The notes beneath the pieces were generated by a model, which searched no databases, was not told where the DNA came from, and worked only from the letters and a program-made list of their open reading frames with translations. A stretch of 64,000 bases of DNA from Flavobacterium jumunjinense (lineage in GTDB: Bacteria; Bacteroidota; Bacteroidia; Flavobacteriales; Flavobacteriaceae): NCBI RefSeq assembly GCF_021650975.2, contig NZ_CP091285.1, positions 1,116,001-1,180,000 on the forward strand, given 5' to 3'. Shown here piece by piece: positions 53,559-62,343 of the stretch. Numbering within the stretch: position 1 is the first letter of the stretch; each line of letters begins with the position of its first letter. The position numbers and the translations under genes are program-made.

Positions 53559-54047
53559 ATGAACACTACAACAGCACCTCAAGTGATTAATTCTGAGCAA
53601 TTATTAAAACATTGGCAAGGGCATCGTGCCTTAACTAGACATGTAATTGAAGCTTTTCCTGAAAAAGATTTTTTTGAGTTTTCAATTGGTGGCATGCGAT
53701 CTTTTTCTAAACTAACTTCAGAATTATTATCTATTGCAGTACCGGGCTTAAAAGGAATTGTAAATCGTACAGAAGAACCGTATTCAGAAGAGAAAACAGA
53801 AACACTTACTACAAAAGTACAGTATTTACAAAAATGGGATGAAGCAACAGAAGAAATTAATCAGTATTTTAAACAAATTGCTATTGAAGATTTTGAAATA
53901 AGTTTTAACCTTTTTGGTCAATATGAAGCTCCAATTATTCAAAATATTCTCTATTTTATTGATAACGAAATTCATCATCGTGGACAAGGTTATGTATATT
54001 TACGTGCACTAGGAATTGAACCTCCTTTCTTTTGGACAAGAGAATAA
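53559..54047 (+). CDS. DinB family protein
   Basis: 162 residues, a four-helix DinB/YfiT-like metal-binding protein. The family's His pattern is visible: an N-terminal helix LLKHWQGHRALTRHVIEAF and the C-terminal NEIHHRGQGYVYLRALG, which usually supplies two of the three His ligands. DinB relatives include bacillithiol/mycothiol-dependent transferases and many unassigned enzymes; function here is unknown. It is followed by a strong terminator, then the convergent WYL regulator gene. Confidence 0.87.
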   Translation: MNTTTAPQVINSEQLLKHWQGHRALTRHVIEAFPEKDFFEFSIGGMRSFSKLTSELLSIAVPGLKGIVNRTEEPYSEEKTETLTTKVQYLQKWDEATEEINQYFKQIAIEDFEISFNLFGQYEAPIIQNILYFIDNEIHHRGQGYVYLRALGIEPPFFWTRE

Positions 54048-54052
54048 TAGCT

Positions 54053-54087
54053 AAAAAACCGAAAACGCTTATTGTTTTCGGTTTTTT
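54053..54087. terminator. Bidirectional terminator between DinB-like and WYL regulator genes
   Basis: 14-bp arms AAAAAACCGAAAAC / GTTTTCGGTTTTTT with a 7-base loop. Confidence 0.85.
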
Positions 54088-54089
54088 TT

Positions 54090-55052
54090 TCATTTCAAAA
54101 GATTAATCTTATAGGATTCTAACATTTCAAGCATTCTTTCTTTTAATCGCTGAGGCTCTATGATTGTAGCATAATCGGCAAACATTAATAGCCATCTTGA
54201 AAAGCCATTTTCTATATCTCTACTTAAGAAAATCATTTCAATTTTATCATCTATTTTTTTTTGTGACACAAAACCGTGGTATTTTTTCTCATAATCAAGA
54301 TATTTTACAATTTTTTTATCTACTAAAAGAATCACTTGGGTTGTAGGACACTCTTTTTCTTTATTCAGATAGGTCTCTAAGGTATTGTGTTCTCTTACAA
54401 AAAGGATATTGGTTTGTTCAATGCCTTGAATTCTATCGGCTCTAAATTGTCTGTAATCTTTTCGTAAATGACAAAAACCAAAAATATACCAATTGTTATT
54501 ATCATGAAAAACTCCAACAGGCTCAATAATTCTTTCAAAACTATCTGAATCAAAAGCTTGGTATAGCAATTTTACTTGTGTTTTATTGGCTATACTTTTA
54601 AACAAGATACTCATGGCATCAGGAACTTTTTCGTTGAATAAATGTACAGAGGGTTGTTGAATAATAACTTTTGATTCTATAGACGAAAGCCAATCTTTAT
54701 CTGTGTTTTTTAAAACAGATTTTATTTTAAACATTGCAGAAGCATAGTGTTTGCCCAATTCTTTATCGATAAAAGTTTCCATTAATTTTTCAGAAGCGAT
54801 AAAACTTGTTGCCTCTTCACGAGTAAACATTACAGGTGGTAATCGATAACCATCTACTAGTGAATAACCAACACCTGGTTCGCTATAAATAGGAACACCA
54901 GAAGTTTCCAAAGAACGAATATCTCTATAAATGGTGCGCAAACTTACCTCAAACCGATCTGCTAATTCTTGAGCTTTTACAATTCGTTTAGATTGTAATT
55001 GAATTAGAATGGATATTATTCGGTCAAATCGTTTTGGAGATTCATCTAACAT
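54090..55052 (-). CDS. YafY-type transcriptional regulator (HTH_11 + WYL domains)
   Basis: 320 residues. The N-terminal winged helix (about 8-62: RIISILIQLQSKRIVKAQELADRFEVSLRTIYRDIRSLETSGVPI) is followed by the WYL domain (about 140-215: KTQVKLLYQAFDS .. RIIEPVGVFHDNNNWYIFGFCHLRKDYRQFRADRI) and a WCX-like C-terminus. WYL domains bind ligands or nucleic acid and often act in stress responses. In flavobacteria such regulators frequently lie next to DinB or small enzyme genes. Here it is divergent from the alpha/beta hydrolase (77 bp between starts) and convergent with the DinB gene; both are plausible targets. Confidence 0.93.
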   Translation of the reverse strand: MLDESPKRFDRIISILIQLQSKRIVKAQELADRFEVSLRTIYRDIRSLETSGVPIYSEPGVGYSLVDGYRLPPVMFTREEATSFIASEKLMETFIDKELGKHYASAMFKIKSVLKNTDKDWLSSIESKVIIQQPSVHLFNEKVPDAMSILFKSIANKTQVKLLYQAFDSDSFERIIEPVGVFHDNNNWYIFGFCHLRKDYRQFRADRIQGIEQTNILFVREHNTLETYLNKEKECPTTQVILLVDKKIVKYLDYEKKYHGFVSQKKIDDKIEMIFLSRDIENGFSRWLLMFADYATIIEPQRLKERMLEMLESYKINLLK

Positions 55053-55116
55053 AAACGTCTTTTTTTCAAAATTAACTATTTATGTGAAATTAATTCTTTC
55101 ATTACCTACTAAATTC

Positions 55117-55124
55117 TATTTTTG
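55117..55124 (+). promoter_or_regulatory. -7 element of the alpha/beta hydrolase gene
   Basis: TATTTTTG, 5 bases before the ATG at 55130: again a near-leaderless geometry. Confidence 0.5.
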
Positions 55125-55129
55125 CACTC

Positions 55130-55912
55130 ATGAAATTAACCACATATAAAAATAGTAAGATTCATTATACTGATTCTGGAAAAGGAAAGGCAGTTATTTT
55201 TTTGCATGGTTTTCTAGAAAACAGTAAAATGTGGAATGCTTTGGTTCCAGAGTTAATTCAAAAAAACAGAGTCATTTGTATTGATTTATTAGGACATGGC
55301 CAAACAGAATGTTTAAGTTATGTACATACTATGGAAGATATGGCTGATGTAGTGCATCATGTTGTTCAAGAATTAGATTTAGAAGAGGTAATTTTGGTAG
55401 GTCATTCTATGGGTGGTTATGTTGCTTTGGCATTTGCAGAATTATATCCTGAAATGATGAAGGGTTTGGTATTGGTAAACTCTACAGCAAAAGAAGACAG
55501 TCCAGAACGAAAAGCAAACAGAGATCGCGCTATTTTAGCGGTAAAACAAAATCACAAAGCAGCCATTAGCATGTCGATTTCGAATTTATTTAGCGAAGAA
55601 AACAGAGACCGATTGTCTCAAGAAATTGAATGGGCTAGGAACGAAGCTTTACAAACCTCATTACAGGGTATTGTTGCTGCTCAAGAAGGCATGAAAACAA
55701 GAAGCGACAGAGAAATACTTTTACACACCACTTCTTATCCTAAAACGATTATTTTAGGCAAAAAAGATCCTGTTTTAAATTATGAAGACAATAAAACACA
55801 AGTTACAAACACAAATACTGAATTAATCACTTTTAATGATGGTCACATGAGTCATTTTGAGAACAAAGAAGAGTTGCTTGTTGTGCTACAATCTTTCTTT
55901 AAAAAGGTGTAA
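55130..55912 (+). CDS. Alpha/beta hydrolase
   Basis: 260 residues. Alpha/beta-hydrolase fold with oxyanion motif FLHGFLEN, nucleophile elbow VGHSMGG (Ser93), an acid in LGKKDPVLNYED and the catalytic His in DGHMSHFENKEE. No signal peptide. The substrate cannot be read from sequence; esterases, MenH-like and haloperoxidase-like enzymes all look similar at this level. It is divergent from the WYL regulator and convergent with the MscS channel gene (5 bp between stops, no hairpin). Confidence 0.93.
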   Translation: MKLTTYKNSKIHYTDSGKGKAVIFLHGFLENSKMWNALVPELIQKNRVICIDLLGHGQTECLSYVHTMEDMADVVHHVVQELDLEEVILVGHSMGGYVALAFAELYPEMMKGLVLVNSTAKEDSPERKANRDRAILAVKQNHKAAISMSISNLFSEENRDRLSQEIEWARNEALQTSLQGIVAAQEGMKTRSDREILLHTTSYPKTIILGKKDPVLNYEDNKTQVTNTNTELITFNDGHMSHFENKEELLVVLQSFFKKV

Positions 55913-55917
55913 TTATA

Positions 55918-56760
55918 TTATTTCCCGTATTGTTTAATTTCAATAATTTCAGAAGGAAGTGAGAAACCTTTATCTACCAAACTAGACAAAACACTTTTCA
56001 TTACGTTTGTTCTTACACTTAAATGATAACTTTTTGAAGCACTTTTAAACGTATCTAACCAAAAAAATATTTTTAGATTGATAGTGCTTGCAGCAAATTC
56101 ATCAACAATTACTGTAGGTTTTTTTTCTTTGATTAAAACACCATCAACTTTTGAAACCGTTTCAATAATTAATGCAATAGCGTCATTAACATTGCTCCCA
56201 TAGTCAATTCCAATTATAAAGTCGTTTCTTAAAAAGCCATCAATTGTATAATTAATAAGTGGTGTTTTCAAAATTTGAGAATTCGGAATGAAAACATCTT
56301 TACCATCTGTCGTTTTAATTACGGTTTCCCTTATGCGTAATTCTTTCACATAACCAATCAATTTTTCAGTTTCAATTAAGTCATTTTCCTTAAACGGACT
56401 TTTGAAAGCTAATAACATTCCAGCTAAAAAATTCTCGCCAATATCTTTAAAAGCAAACCCAACTACAAAGGTTAATATTCCTGCTCCAGCTAAAATCTTA
56501 GTCGTAATATTTTGAAAACCGATTAAATCTAGACAAAGCATTATAACAAATATCTTGATTACAATACTTAAAATTTGTGCAATAAACAATCCAGACAAAG
56601 TATTCTTAACACGTGTTTTAATATGTTTTTGGGTAAAAACCTTAATAAAATTAGCAATCCAAAAACCCAATAACAGAATCGCTAATCCAGTAAAAAATGT
56701 GAAAGCGTTTTCAACAATCACATTATAATAAAACTGTAATTTTTCAATAATTTTATCCAT
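55918..56760 (-). CDS. MscS family mechanosensitive ion channel
   Basis: 280 residues. Three N-terminal membrane helices (about 15-35, 62-80, 84-110) are followed by the MscS pore-lining and beta domain: LAGAGILTFVVGFAFKDIGENFLAGMLLAFKSPFKENDLIE is the family core, and VIKTTDGKDVFIPNSQILKTPLINYT is the beta domain signature. Opens under osmotic downshock. The gene starts 9 bp after the stop of the AddB-like gene, so it rides on that operon; no functional link is obvious. Confidence 0.94.
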   Translation of the reverse strand: MDKIIEKLQFYYNVIVENAFTFFTGLAILLLGFWIANFIKVFTQKHIKTRVKNTLSGLFIAQILSIVIKIFVIMLCLDLIGFQNITTKILAGAGILTFVVGFAFKDIGENFLAGMLLAFKSPFKENDLIETEKLIGYVKELRIRETVIKTTDGKDVFIPNSQILKTPLINYTIDGFLRNDFIIGIDYGSNVNDAIALIIETVSKVDGVLIKEKKPTVIVDEFAASTINLKIFFWLDTFKSASKSYHLSVRTNVMKSVLSSLVDKGFSLPSEIIEIKQYGK

Positions 56761-56769
56761 AATGATTCA

Positions 56770-59550
56770 TTATAAAGTTTCTTTAAAAGGCGTTTCTGCA
56801 TCTAATATTCTAAGAATCAAATTGACTAATTCAGCTTTAAAATCATTAAGAATTCCTTCATTAATTTCATTTATTACATCTTTCCCTCTTCCCAAACCAA
56901 AAGGCATAAACCCAGCCTTCATGTTTTTAAACGAAATAATTCCTGCGACTATCGAATGATTCAAAAACTCTTCTTTTTCTTTAAACATTAATGCATAACA
57001 CAATAATTGGATAATTTTCTCATTCTTTACAATGGTCGTTAACCCATCAAAATTAATTACTTTTAAAGTATTTGCTTCTACTTTACCCGTTTTATAATCA
57101 ATAATACGTATCGCATTATTTCTAATTTCAATTCGATCCACATTACCTGAAATCTTAACAGGATACGGTAGTTTTTCGTCTTCAATAATAGTACTCAATT
57201 TCTCTTCAAGAGAGATGATCTTAATTGCATCTCCATCATTAACCGCCTTTTTCTCTAGTTGAAGAAAATTATAAATGTTTCTTTTAGCAACCTCAAAAGC
57301 CAAAAGGTTTTTCCCCTTTTTAATTTCACCTTCTTTATAAACCAACTTGAATTGCTCCAAGGTAACACTTTCAATTCTTGAAACCATCTCTTCTAAATCT
57401 TCAAAACTCAGAAACTTATTTATATAAGGCTTATAAAGTGCTTCCAAAGCTTCATGGATAATTGTTCCTAAAGTATTTATAGCAATATTTTCCTCAACCT
57501 CTTCCATTTCGTTAATTCTCAAAACACGTTGAAAATAAAACTGAATCGGATTTCTAATATAGGCTGTTAACGAAGAGGGAGAAAAACCTTTTATAGTAGC
57601 AATTTCCTTTAATCTTTCTAATAATTTTTCAGATTTAGGAACACGTATAATACTATATGCTTTTTCTGGAAGCACTGCATTATAAATTTCATGTGTAATA
57701 GTATGATTGCGTTGCTTTTCGATTTCTAATTGAGTAATAAATCTACTTTTTTCTCCTGCATCAATACCTTCATTATCTGTATTATAAAGAATATATACGT
57801 TTTTAGCTCTAAACAACAAGTGGTAGAAATGATAACTATAAATTGCATCTTTCTCTTTATAAGTTGGCAATCCTAATTCACGTTTGACGTCGTAAGGAAT
57901 AAATGAGTTTTGAGTTTTACCAGAAGGAAATTTACCTTCATTTACAGAAGTAATGATAACATTATCGAAATCCAAAACCCTGCTTTCAAGCACCCCCATT
58001 ATTTGCAAACCAGTTAAAGGTTCACCTTCAAAAGATACTTCAGCAACATCTATCACCTGCTTATACATCTCATAAAGCGATTCTAAACTATTTATTCGTT
58101 TATAAGTATCACAATAATTAATAAGCTTATTAATTACTTTATAAACTGCGTAAATAAATGATTTTGAAACTTTCTCTTGTTCTTCTTCATCACTTAAAAA
58201 CTTTTTAACTTTTAAAAGTATCGTTGCTATTTTATTAAGTACTTCAACTACATCTCCATCCCACTTTGAGAATAATAAATCAAAATATTCATTTTCTACA
58301 TTTGGATATTTTTCATTTTTCAATCGAAACAATGTTTCTGATGAGAAAAAAGTAAAATTATTATTATGTATCGTTTGAATCACCTCACTAACACCAAGGT
58401 ATGGTTCAACTAGTGGATGATTTAAAATTTCCAGAACTTCTTTATAATAGAATGTATAATTAGACGCATGTCTTTTTATTGCACTCGAATGCAATTTAAA
58501 TAATTTATTAATTAACAACTGCGCAGGATTGTTCTTCCCTGAATATCCCATCGTAATATTCAAAGAATCAACCGAATTTGGCAAAGCATATAAGATTGGA
58601 ATTAGCAGATTTTCATCTCCCAATACAATTGCTGTTTTATTATTATTCTTATTCTCAGCGTTTAAATCTTCAATTATTTTACCTGCAATTTTTGCTTGCC
58701 CAACTGTTTTAGGTGTTCCGATTATATTAATTCTCTTTTCTTGTTGAAAATCTTCAGAAATCCATTCGAAAGATTGAGAAAAATAACTCTTCCATTGTGT
58801 TTTAAACTTTCGAATAAACAAACCAGCATCATGATAATAGTTGTTTATAAAAAATCCATCAATATCCCAATAAACCTGTGCATTATCATTAGTCATTAAA
58901 TGCAAAATTATTTTTTCTTCGGCTTGGTTTAAAGCATTAAAACCTGCAAAGACTAACTTTTTTTCACCTAAATTATTTGAATAATCAATAATTCTGTTTA
59001 CTGACTCTCTATAAATTAAACCTTGGTAACCAATCTTCTTATTCTTTAAATAATCATAGAATGCTGTATAATATTCTGGAATTTTTCTCCAAAAATCCAG
59101 ATGATTATCTATTAATTCGGTAGTATCAGATGGTTCTAAATCCCAACGTTTTAAAGCTTCAATGTCTTTTAAATAAGAAAAAACATGATTAGGTTCTAAA
59201 AGGTAACGATCAATTTCATTAAAATCTTGAATTAAAGTTTTTGCCCAATTAGAAAAAACATCAAATGTTTGTTGAGCTTCCTTTTTGGTTATAGACAGGT
59301 AAACTTCATAAAACTCAAAAAGTAATTCTATCGAATCTACAACTCTTATGCCTGAAATTTCCTGTATTAAGTCTTCAATACTGGTAATTTGAGGTGCAAA
59401 CATTGTTTTTGTTGTAAACTTATTAAGACTATCTAATAAAAAAACCTTAGCTCTTTTATTAGGTAGAACAACAATAACATTTTGCAATTCTTCATTATAG
59501 TTTGCTATAATTTGCTTGGAAAGTTTATCTAAGAAAGATTCATTATTCAT
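56770..59550 (-). CDS. addB: AddB-like PD-(D/E)XK nuclease of double-strand-break repair
   Basis: 926 residues. The N-terminal part (LSKQIIANYNEELQNVIVVLPNKRAKVFLLDSL) is the inactivated helicase-like region of AddB proteins, and the C-terminal PD-(D/E)XK nuclease is visible at about 820-850 (SGNVDRIEIRNNAIRIIDYKTGK, catalytic Asp and Lys). RRE-like 'SPSSLTAYIRNPIQFYFQRVLRI' precedes it, as in RecB-type nucleases. It probably pairs with the AddA-like helicase-nuclease at 62.3 kb to process DNA ends for RecA. The symbol is by analogy; Bacteroidetes forms are divergent. Confidence 0.82.
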   Translation of the reverse strand: MNNESFLDKLSKQIIANYNEELQNVIVVLPNKRAKVFLLDSLNKFTTKTMFAPQITSIEDLIQEISGIRVVDSIELLFEFYEVYLSITKKEAQQTFDVFSNWAKTLIQDFNEIDRYLLEPNHVFSYLKDIEALKRWDLEPSDTTELIDNHLDFWRKIPEYYTAFYDYLKNKKIGYQGLIYRESVNRIIDYSNNLGEKKLVFAGFNALNQAEEKIILHLMTNDNAQVYWDIDGFFINNYYHDAGLFIRKFKTQWKSYFSQSFEWISEDFQQEKRINIIGTPKTVGQAKIAGKIIEDLNAENKNNNKTAIVLGDENLLIPILYALPNSVDSLNITMGYSGKNNPAQLLINKLFKLHSSAIKRHASNYTFYYKEVLEILNHPLVEPYLGVSEVIQTIHNNNFTFFSSETLFRLKNEKYPNVENEYFDLLFSKWDGDVVEVLNKIATILLKVKKFLSDEEEQEKVSKSFIYAVYKVINKLINYCDTYKRINSLESLYEMYKQVIDVAEVSFEGEPLTGLQIMGVLESRVLDFDNVIITSVNEGKFPSGKTQNSFIPYDVKRELGLPTYKEKDAIYSYHFYHLLFRAKNVYILYNTDNEGIDAGEKSRFITQLEIEKQRNHTITHEIYNAVLPEKAYSIIRVPKSEKLLERLKEIATIKGFSPSSLTAYIRNPIQFYFQRVLRINEMEEVEENIAINTLGTIIHEALEALYKPYINKFLSFEDLEEMVSRIESVTLEQFKLVYKEGEIKKGKNLLAFEVAKRNIYNFLQLEKKAVNDGDAIKIISLEEKLSTIIEDEKLPYPVKISGNVDRIEIRNNAIRIIDYKTGKVEANTLKVINFDGLTTIVKNEKIIQLLCYALMFKEKEEFLNHSIVAGIISFKNMKAGFMPFGLGRGKDVINEINEGILNDFKAELVNLILRILDAETPFKETL

Positions 59551-59565
59551 AGTATAAAAATAAAA

Positions 59566-59593
59566 AAAACGCTCCGATAAATCGGAGCGTTTT
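59566..59593 (-). terminator. Terminator of the ompA-family gene
   Basis: Perfect 13-bp arms AAAACGCTCCGAT / ATCGGAGCGTTTT with a 2-base spacer; on the minus strand it ends 21 bp after the OmpA stop. Confidence 0.85.
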
Positions 59594-59613
59594 AAAGATA
59601 TTTTATAAGGAAA

Positions 59614-61017
59614 TTATTTTACTAATTTCACTTCAACTCTTCTGTTGTTAGCTTTACCTTTAGAAGTTTTGTTTGAATCAATTGGTGTAGATTCTCCGAA
59701 ACCTTTAGATGATAATCTAGAAGTATCAATTCCGTTTTCGATTAAATAATCTTTAACAGCTGCTGCTCTTTCTTCAGATAACTTTAAGTTATTAGCTTCA
59801 GAACCATCAGCGTCAGTGTGACCTTCAATTGAGAATTTAGAAGTTGGGTATTCTTTTAAGATTGCAGTAATAGCTTGTAGAACTGGGAAAGTTTGTTGTT
59901 GGAAAGATGATTTTCCTGAATTAAATAATATAGTTTTAGCATAATCATTTAATTTTTTAACTGCTTCTTCAGAAACTTCAGGACAACCATTGTTAGCAAC
60001 AGTACCAGCAACTTGAGGACATTTGTCATCTTTGTCTAATACTCCGTCTCCGTCAGTATCAGGCCATGGACAACCACCGTTATCTCTAGCTCCTTTTACA
60101 GTTGGACATTTGTCATCTTTATCAGCTACTCCGTCTCCGTCTGCATCTGGACAACCTTTCATGATTTTTGTTCCAGCTACTTCAGGACAAGCATCTTCGT
60201 TATCGATGATTCCGTCACCATCAGTATCAGGACATCCATTAAATTCTGGAGTACCAGCTACTTCTGGACAAGCATCATCTTTATCAGCGATACCATCTTT
60301 ATCAGTATCAGGACAACCCATTAATTCTTTAAGACCTGGCTCATTGATACAAGCGTCTTCTTTGTCATAAATTCCATCACCATCAGTATCTTTTCCTCCA
60401 AATCTGAAAGTAAGACCTGCAAAATGCTGGATATGAGTAGGAACATCTAAGTCTGCAACTCTATTCTCGTCGAATGAATGCTTATAAGTAGATTGGAATT
60501 GGATACCAACACCTTCAGTTACCCAGAAAGTTAAACCTAAACCTCCATTAACTGTACCTGCAGAAGCATCTCCGAAGAAATTGTAACCTCCACCAACATT
60601 AACAGAAGGATCTAACCATGATAATTTAATTAAATCTTGGAAGCTATACTTCACAACAGCATCAACAGCATAGTAAGATAAGTTACCAGGATTCAATACA
60701 GCATCTGTATTTTCAGTTCCAGGAACTCTCTCTAACCATTTGTCAATTTTGTTAACAGATCCAGTTAAACCTAATGAAAAACCATCGCCTACATATCTAG
60801 ATACGTTTAAATAAGACACAGATGGTAAAATGTTCCAATTATCTCTAGCATTAGCTAATTGGATAAATTGCGGTTTAGAATTACCTTCGGCACTTACCTT
60901 GGTATCTACCGCATTTGCACCAAAGGACACTGCCCATGGATTGTCACCGTTTTGTGCTTGCGATGTTAAACCAGCAAACAATAAACCAGCAGCAAATAAT
61001 TTGTTTAGATGTTTCAT
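59614..61017 (-). CDS. OmpA family outer membrane protein with TSP3-type calcium repeats
   Basis: 467 residues. Signal peptide 1-21 (ends LTSQAQ). The region about 22-205 is a beta-barrel-type domain. Residues about 205-345 hold consecutive DTDGDGI-type thrombospondin type-3 repeats ([42 protein letters not shown]), which bind calcium and keep a stiff spacer. The OmpA C-terminal peptidoglycan-binding domain (about 350-467) shows [20 protein letters not shown] and RRVEVKLVK. It is an abundant envelope-anchoring protein, consistent with the only textbook-perfect promoter seen (61055-61082). Confidence 0.94.
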   Translation of the reverse strand: MKHLNKLFAAGLLFAGLTSQAQNGDNPWAVSFGANAVDTKVSAEGNSKPQFIQLANARDNWNILPSVSYLNVSRYVGDGFSLGLTGSVNKIDKWLERVPGTENTDAVLNPGNLSYYAVDAVVKYSFQDLIKLSWLDPSVNVGGGYNFFGDASAGTVNGGLGLTFWVTEGVGIQFQSTYKHSFDENRVADLDVPTHIQHFAGLTFRFGGKDTDGDGIYDKEDACINEPGLKELMGCPDTDKDGIADKDDACPEVAGTPEFNGCPDTDGDGIIDNEDACPEVAGTKIMKGCPDADGDGVADKDDKCPTVKGARDNGGCPWPDTDGDGVLDKDDKCPQVAGTVANNGCPEVSEEAVKKLNDYAKTILFNSGKSSFQQQTFPVLQAITAILKEYPTSKFSIEGHTDADGSEANNLKLSEERAAAVKDYLIENGIDTSRLSSKGFGESTPIDSNKTSKGKANNRRVEVKLVK

Positions 61018-61054
61018 ACTTTATTTTTTAAATTACAATGCGTTATAATTGGAA

Positions 61055-61082
61055 CAAAAATACTATTTTTTTTTAAATACAA
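61055..61082 (-). promoter_or_regulatory. Promoter of the ompA-family gene
   Basis: Minus-strand TTG (61082-61080), 17-bp A-rich spacer, TATTTTTG (61062-61055): an exact fit to TTG-N17-TAnnTTTG, about 38 bp before the ATG. Confidence 0.65.
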
Positions 61083-61118
61083 AAAGTTTTGTTAAAAAAA
61101 GTCTAGTCTATTTCGATT

Positions 61119-62315
61119 CTAATTAATAATTTTCAATGATTTACCTACTTCTACAAACGCATTAATTGCAGTATCTAGGTGTTCTTTAGTATGAGCAGCA
61201 GACAACTGCACTCGAATTCTTGCTTTTTCTTTTGGCACTACTGGGAAAAAGAATCCTGTTACATAAATTCCTTTTTTTAATAATTCTTCTGCCATTGTTT
61301 GAGACAATTTGGCATCATATAGCATAACTGGAACAATTGCAGAGTCTCCGTCTATGATATCGAAGCCTGCTTTTTTTATTCCATCTTTAAAATAATTGGT
61401 GTTTGACTCTAATTTATCTCTTAATGAAGTATCTTTCTCTAACAATTCAAACACCTTCAAAGAAGCGCCCACAATTGAAGGAGCCAACGAGTTAGAAAAC
61501 AAATAAGGTCTTGATCGCTGTCTTAATATTTCTACGATTTCTTTTTTAGCAGTTGTATAACCTCCCATTGCTCCACCAAGGGCTTTACCAAATGTTCCAG
61601 TAATAATATCTACCCTTCCCATTACATTTTTAGCTTCGAGAGTTCCTTTACCTGTTGCACCAATAAATCCAGCAGCATGACACTCATCAACCATTACCAT
61701 TGCTTCATATTTATCTGCTAAATCGCAAATTTTATCTAATGGAGCAACTAATCCATCCATTGAGAAAACTCCATCCGTAACAATCAATTTAAATCTATGA
61801 CCTGCTTCTGTAGCTTTTATCAATTGTGCTTCTAAATCATTCATATCATTATTTTGATAACGATAACGAGCCGCTTTACACAAGCGTACACCATCAATAA
61901 TTGAAGCATGGTTAAGACTGTCAGAAATTATACAATCTTCATCGTTTAATAAAGGCTCAAAAACGCCTCCATTAGCATCGAATGCTGCTGCATAAAGTAT
62001 CGTATCTTCTGTTCCATAAAACTGAGCAACTTTGTGCTCTAATTCCTTATGTATATCTTGCGTTCCACAAATAAATCGAACAGAAGACATTCCGAAACCA
62101 TGAGAATCCAATGCATCTTTAGCTGCTTGAACAACTTCTGGATGCGAAGACAAACCTAGATAATTATTTGCACAAAAATTTAATACCGTTTCTCCTGTTG
62201 AAATCTTTATTTCTGCCCCTTGAGGCGAAGTGATAATTCTTTCTTTCTTAAACAATCCATTTTCCTGAATAGTGTTTAATTCATCTTGTAAGTGTTGTTT
62301 TACTTTACCGTACAT
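61119..62315 (-). CDS. kbl: Glycine C-acetyltransferase (2-amino-3-ketobutyrate CoA ligase)
   Basis: 398-residue PLP enzyme of the alpha-oxoamine synthase family; splits 2-amino-3-ketobutyrate with CoA to glycine and acetyl-CoA in threonine breakdown. Evidence: [59 protein letters not shown], and Schiff-base Lys244 in [15 protein letters not shown]. Sequence and length favour Kbl over BioF or serine palmitoyltransferase. It starts 28 bp after the AddA-like stop, so it may be in the same transcript. Threonine dehydrogenase, its usual partner, is not in view. Confidence 0.95.
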   Translation of the reverse strand: MYGKVKQHLQDELNTIQENGLFKKERIITSPQGAEIKISTGETVLNFCANNYLGLSSHPEVVQAAKDALDSHGFGMSSVRFICGTQDIHKELEHKVAQFYGTEDTILYAAAFDANGGVFEPLLNDEDCIISDSLNHASIIDGVRLCKAARYRYQNNDMNDLEAQLIKATEAGHRFKLIVTDGVFSMDGLVAPLDKICDLADKYEAMVMVDECHAAGFIGATGKGTLEAKNVMGRVDIITGTFGKALGGAMGGYTTAKKEIVEILRQRSRPYLFSNSLAPSIVGASLKVFELLEKDTSLRDKLESNTNYFKDGIKKAGFDIIDGDSAIVPVMLYDAKLSQTMAEELLKKGIYVTGFFFPVVPKEKARIRVQLSAAHTKEHLDTAINAFVEVGKSLKIIN

Positions 62316-62343
62316 TTTAAATATTTATAAGGTTTTATAGTAC

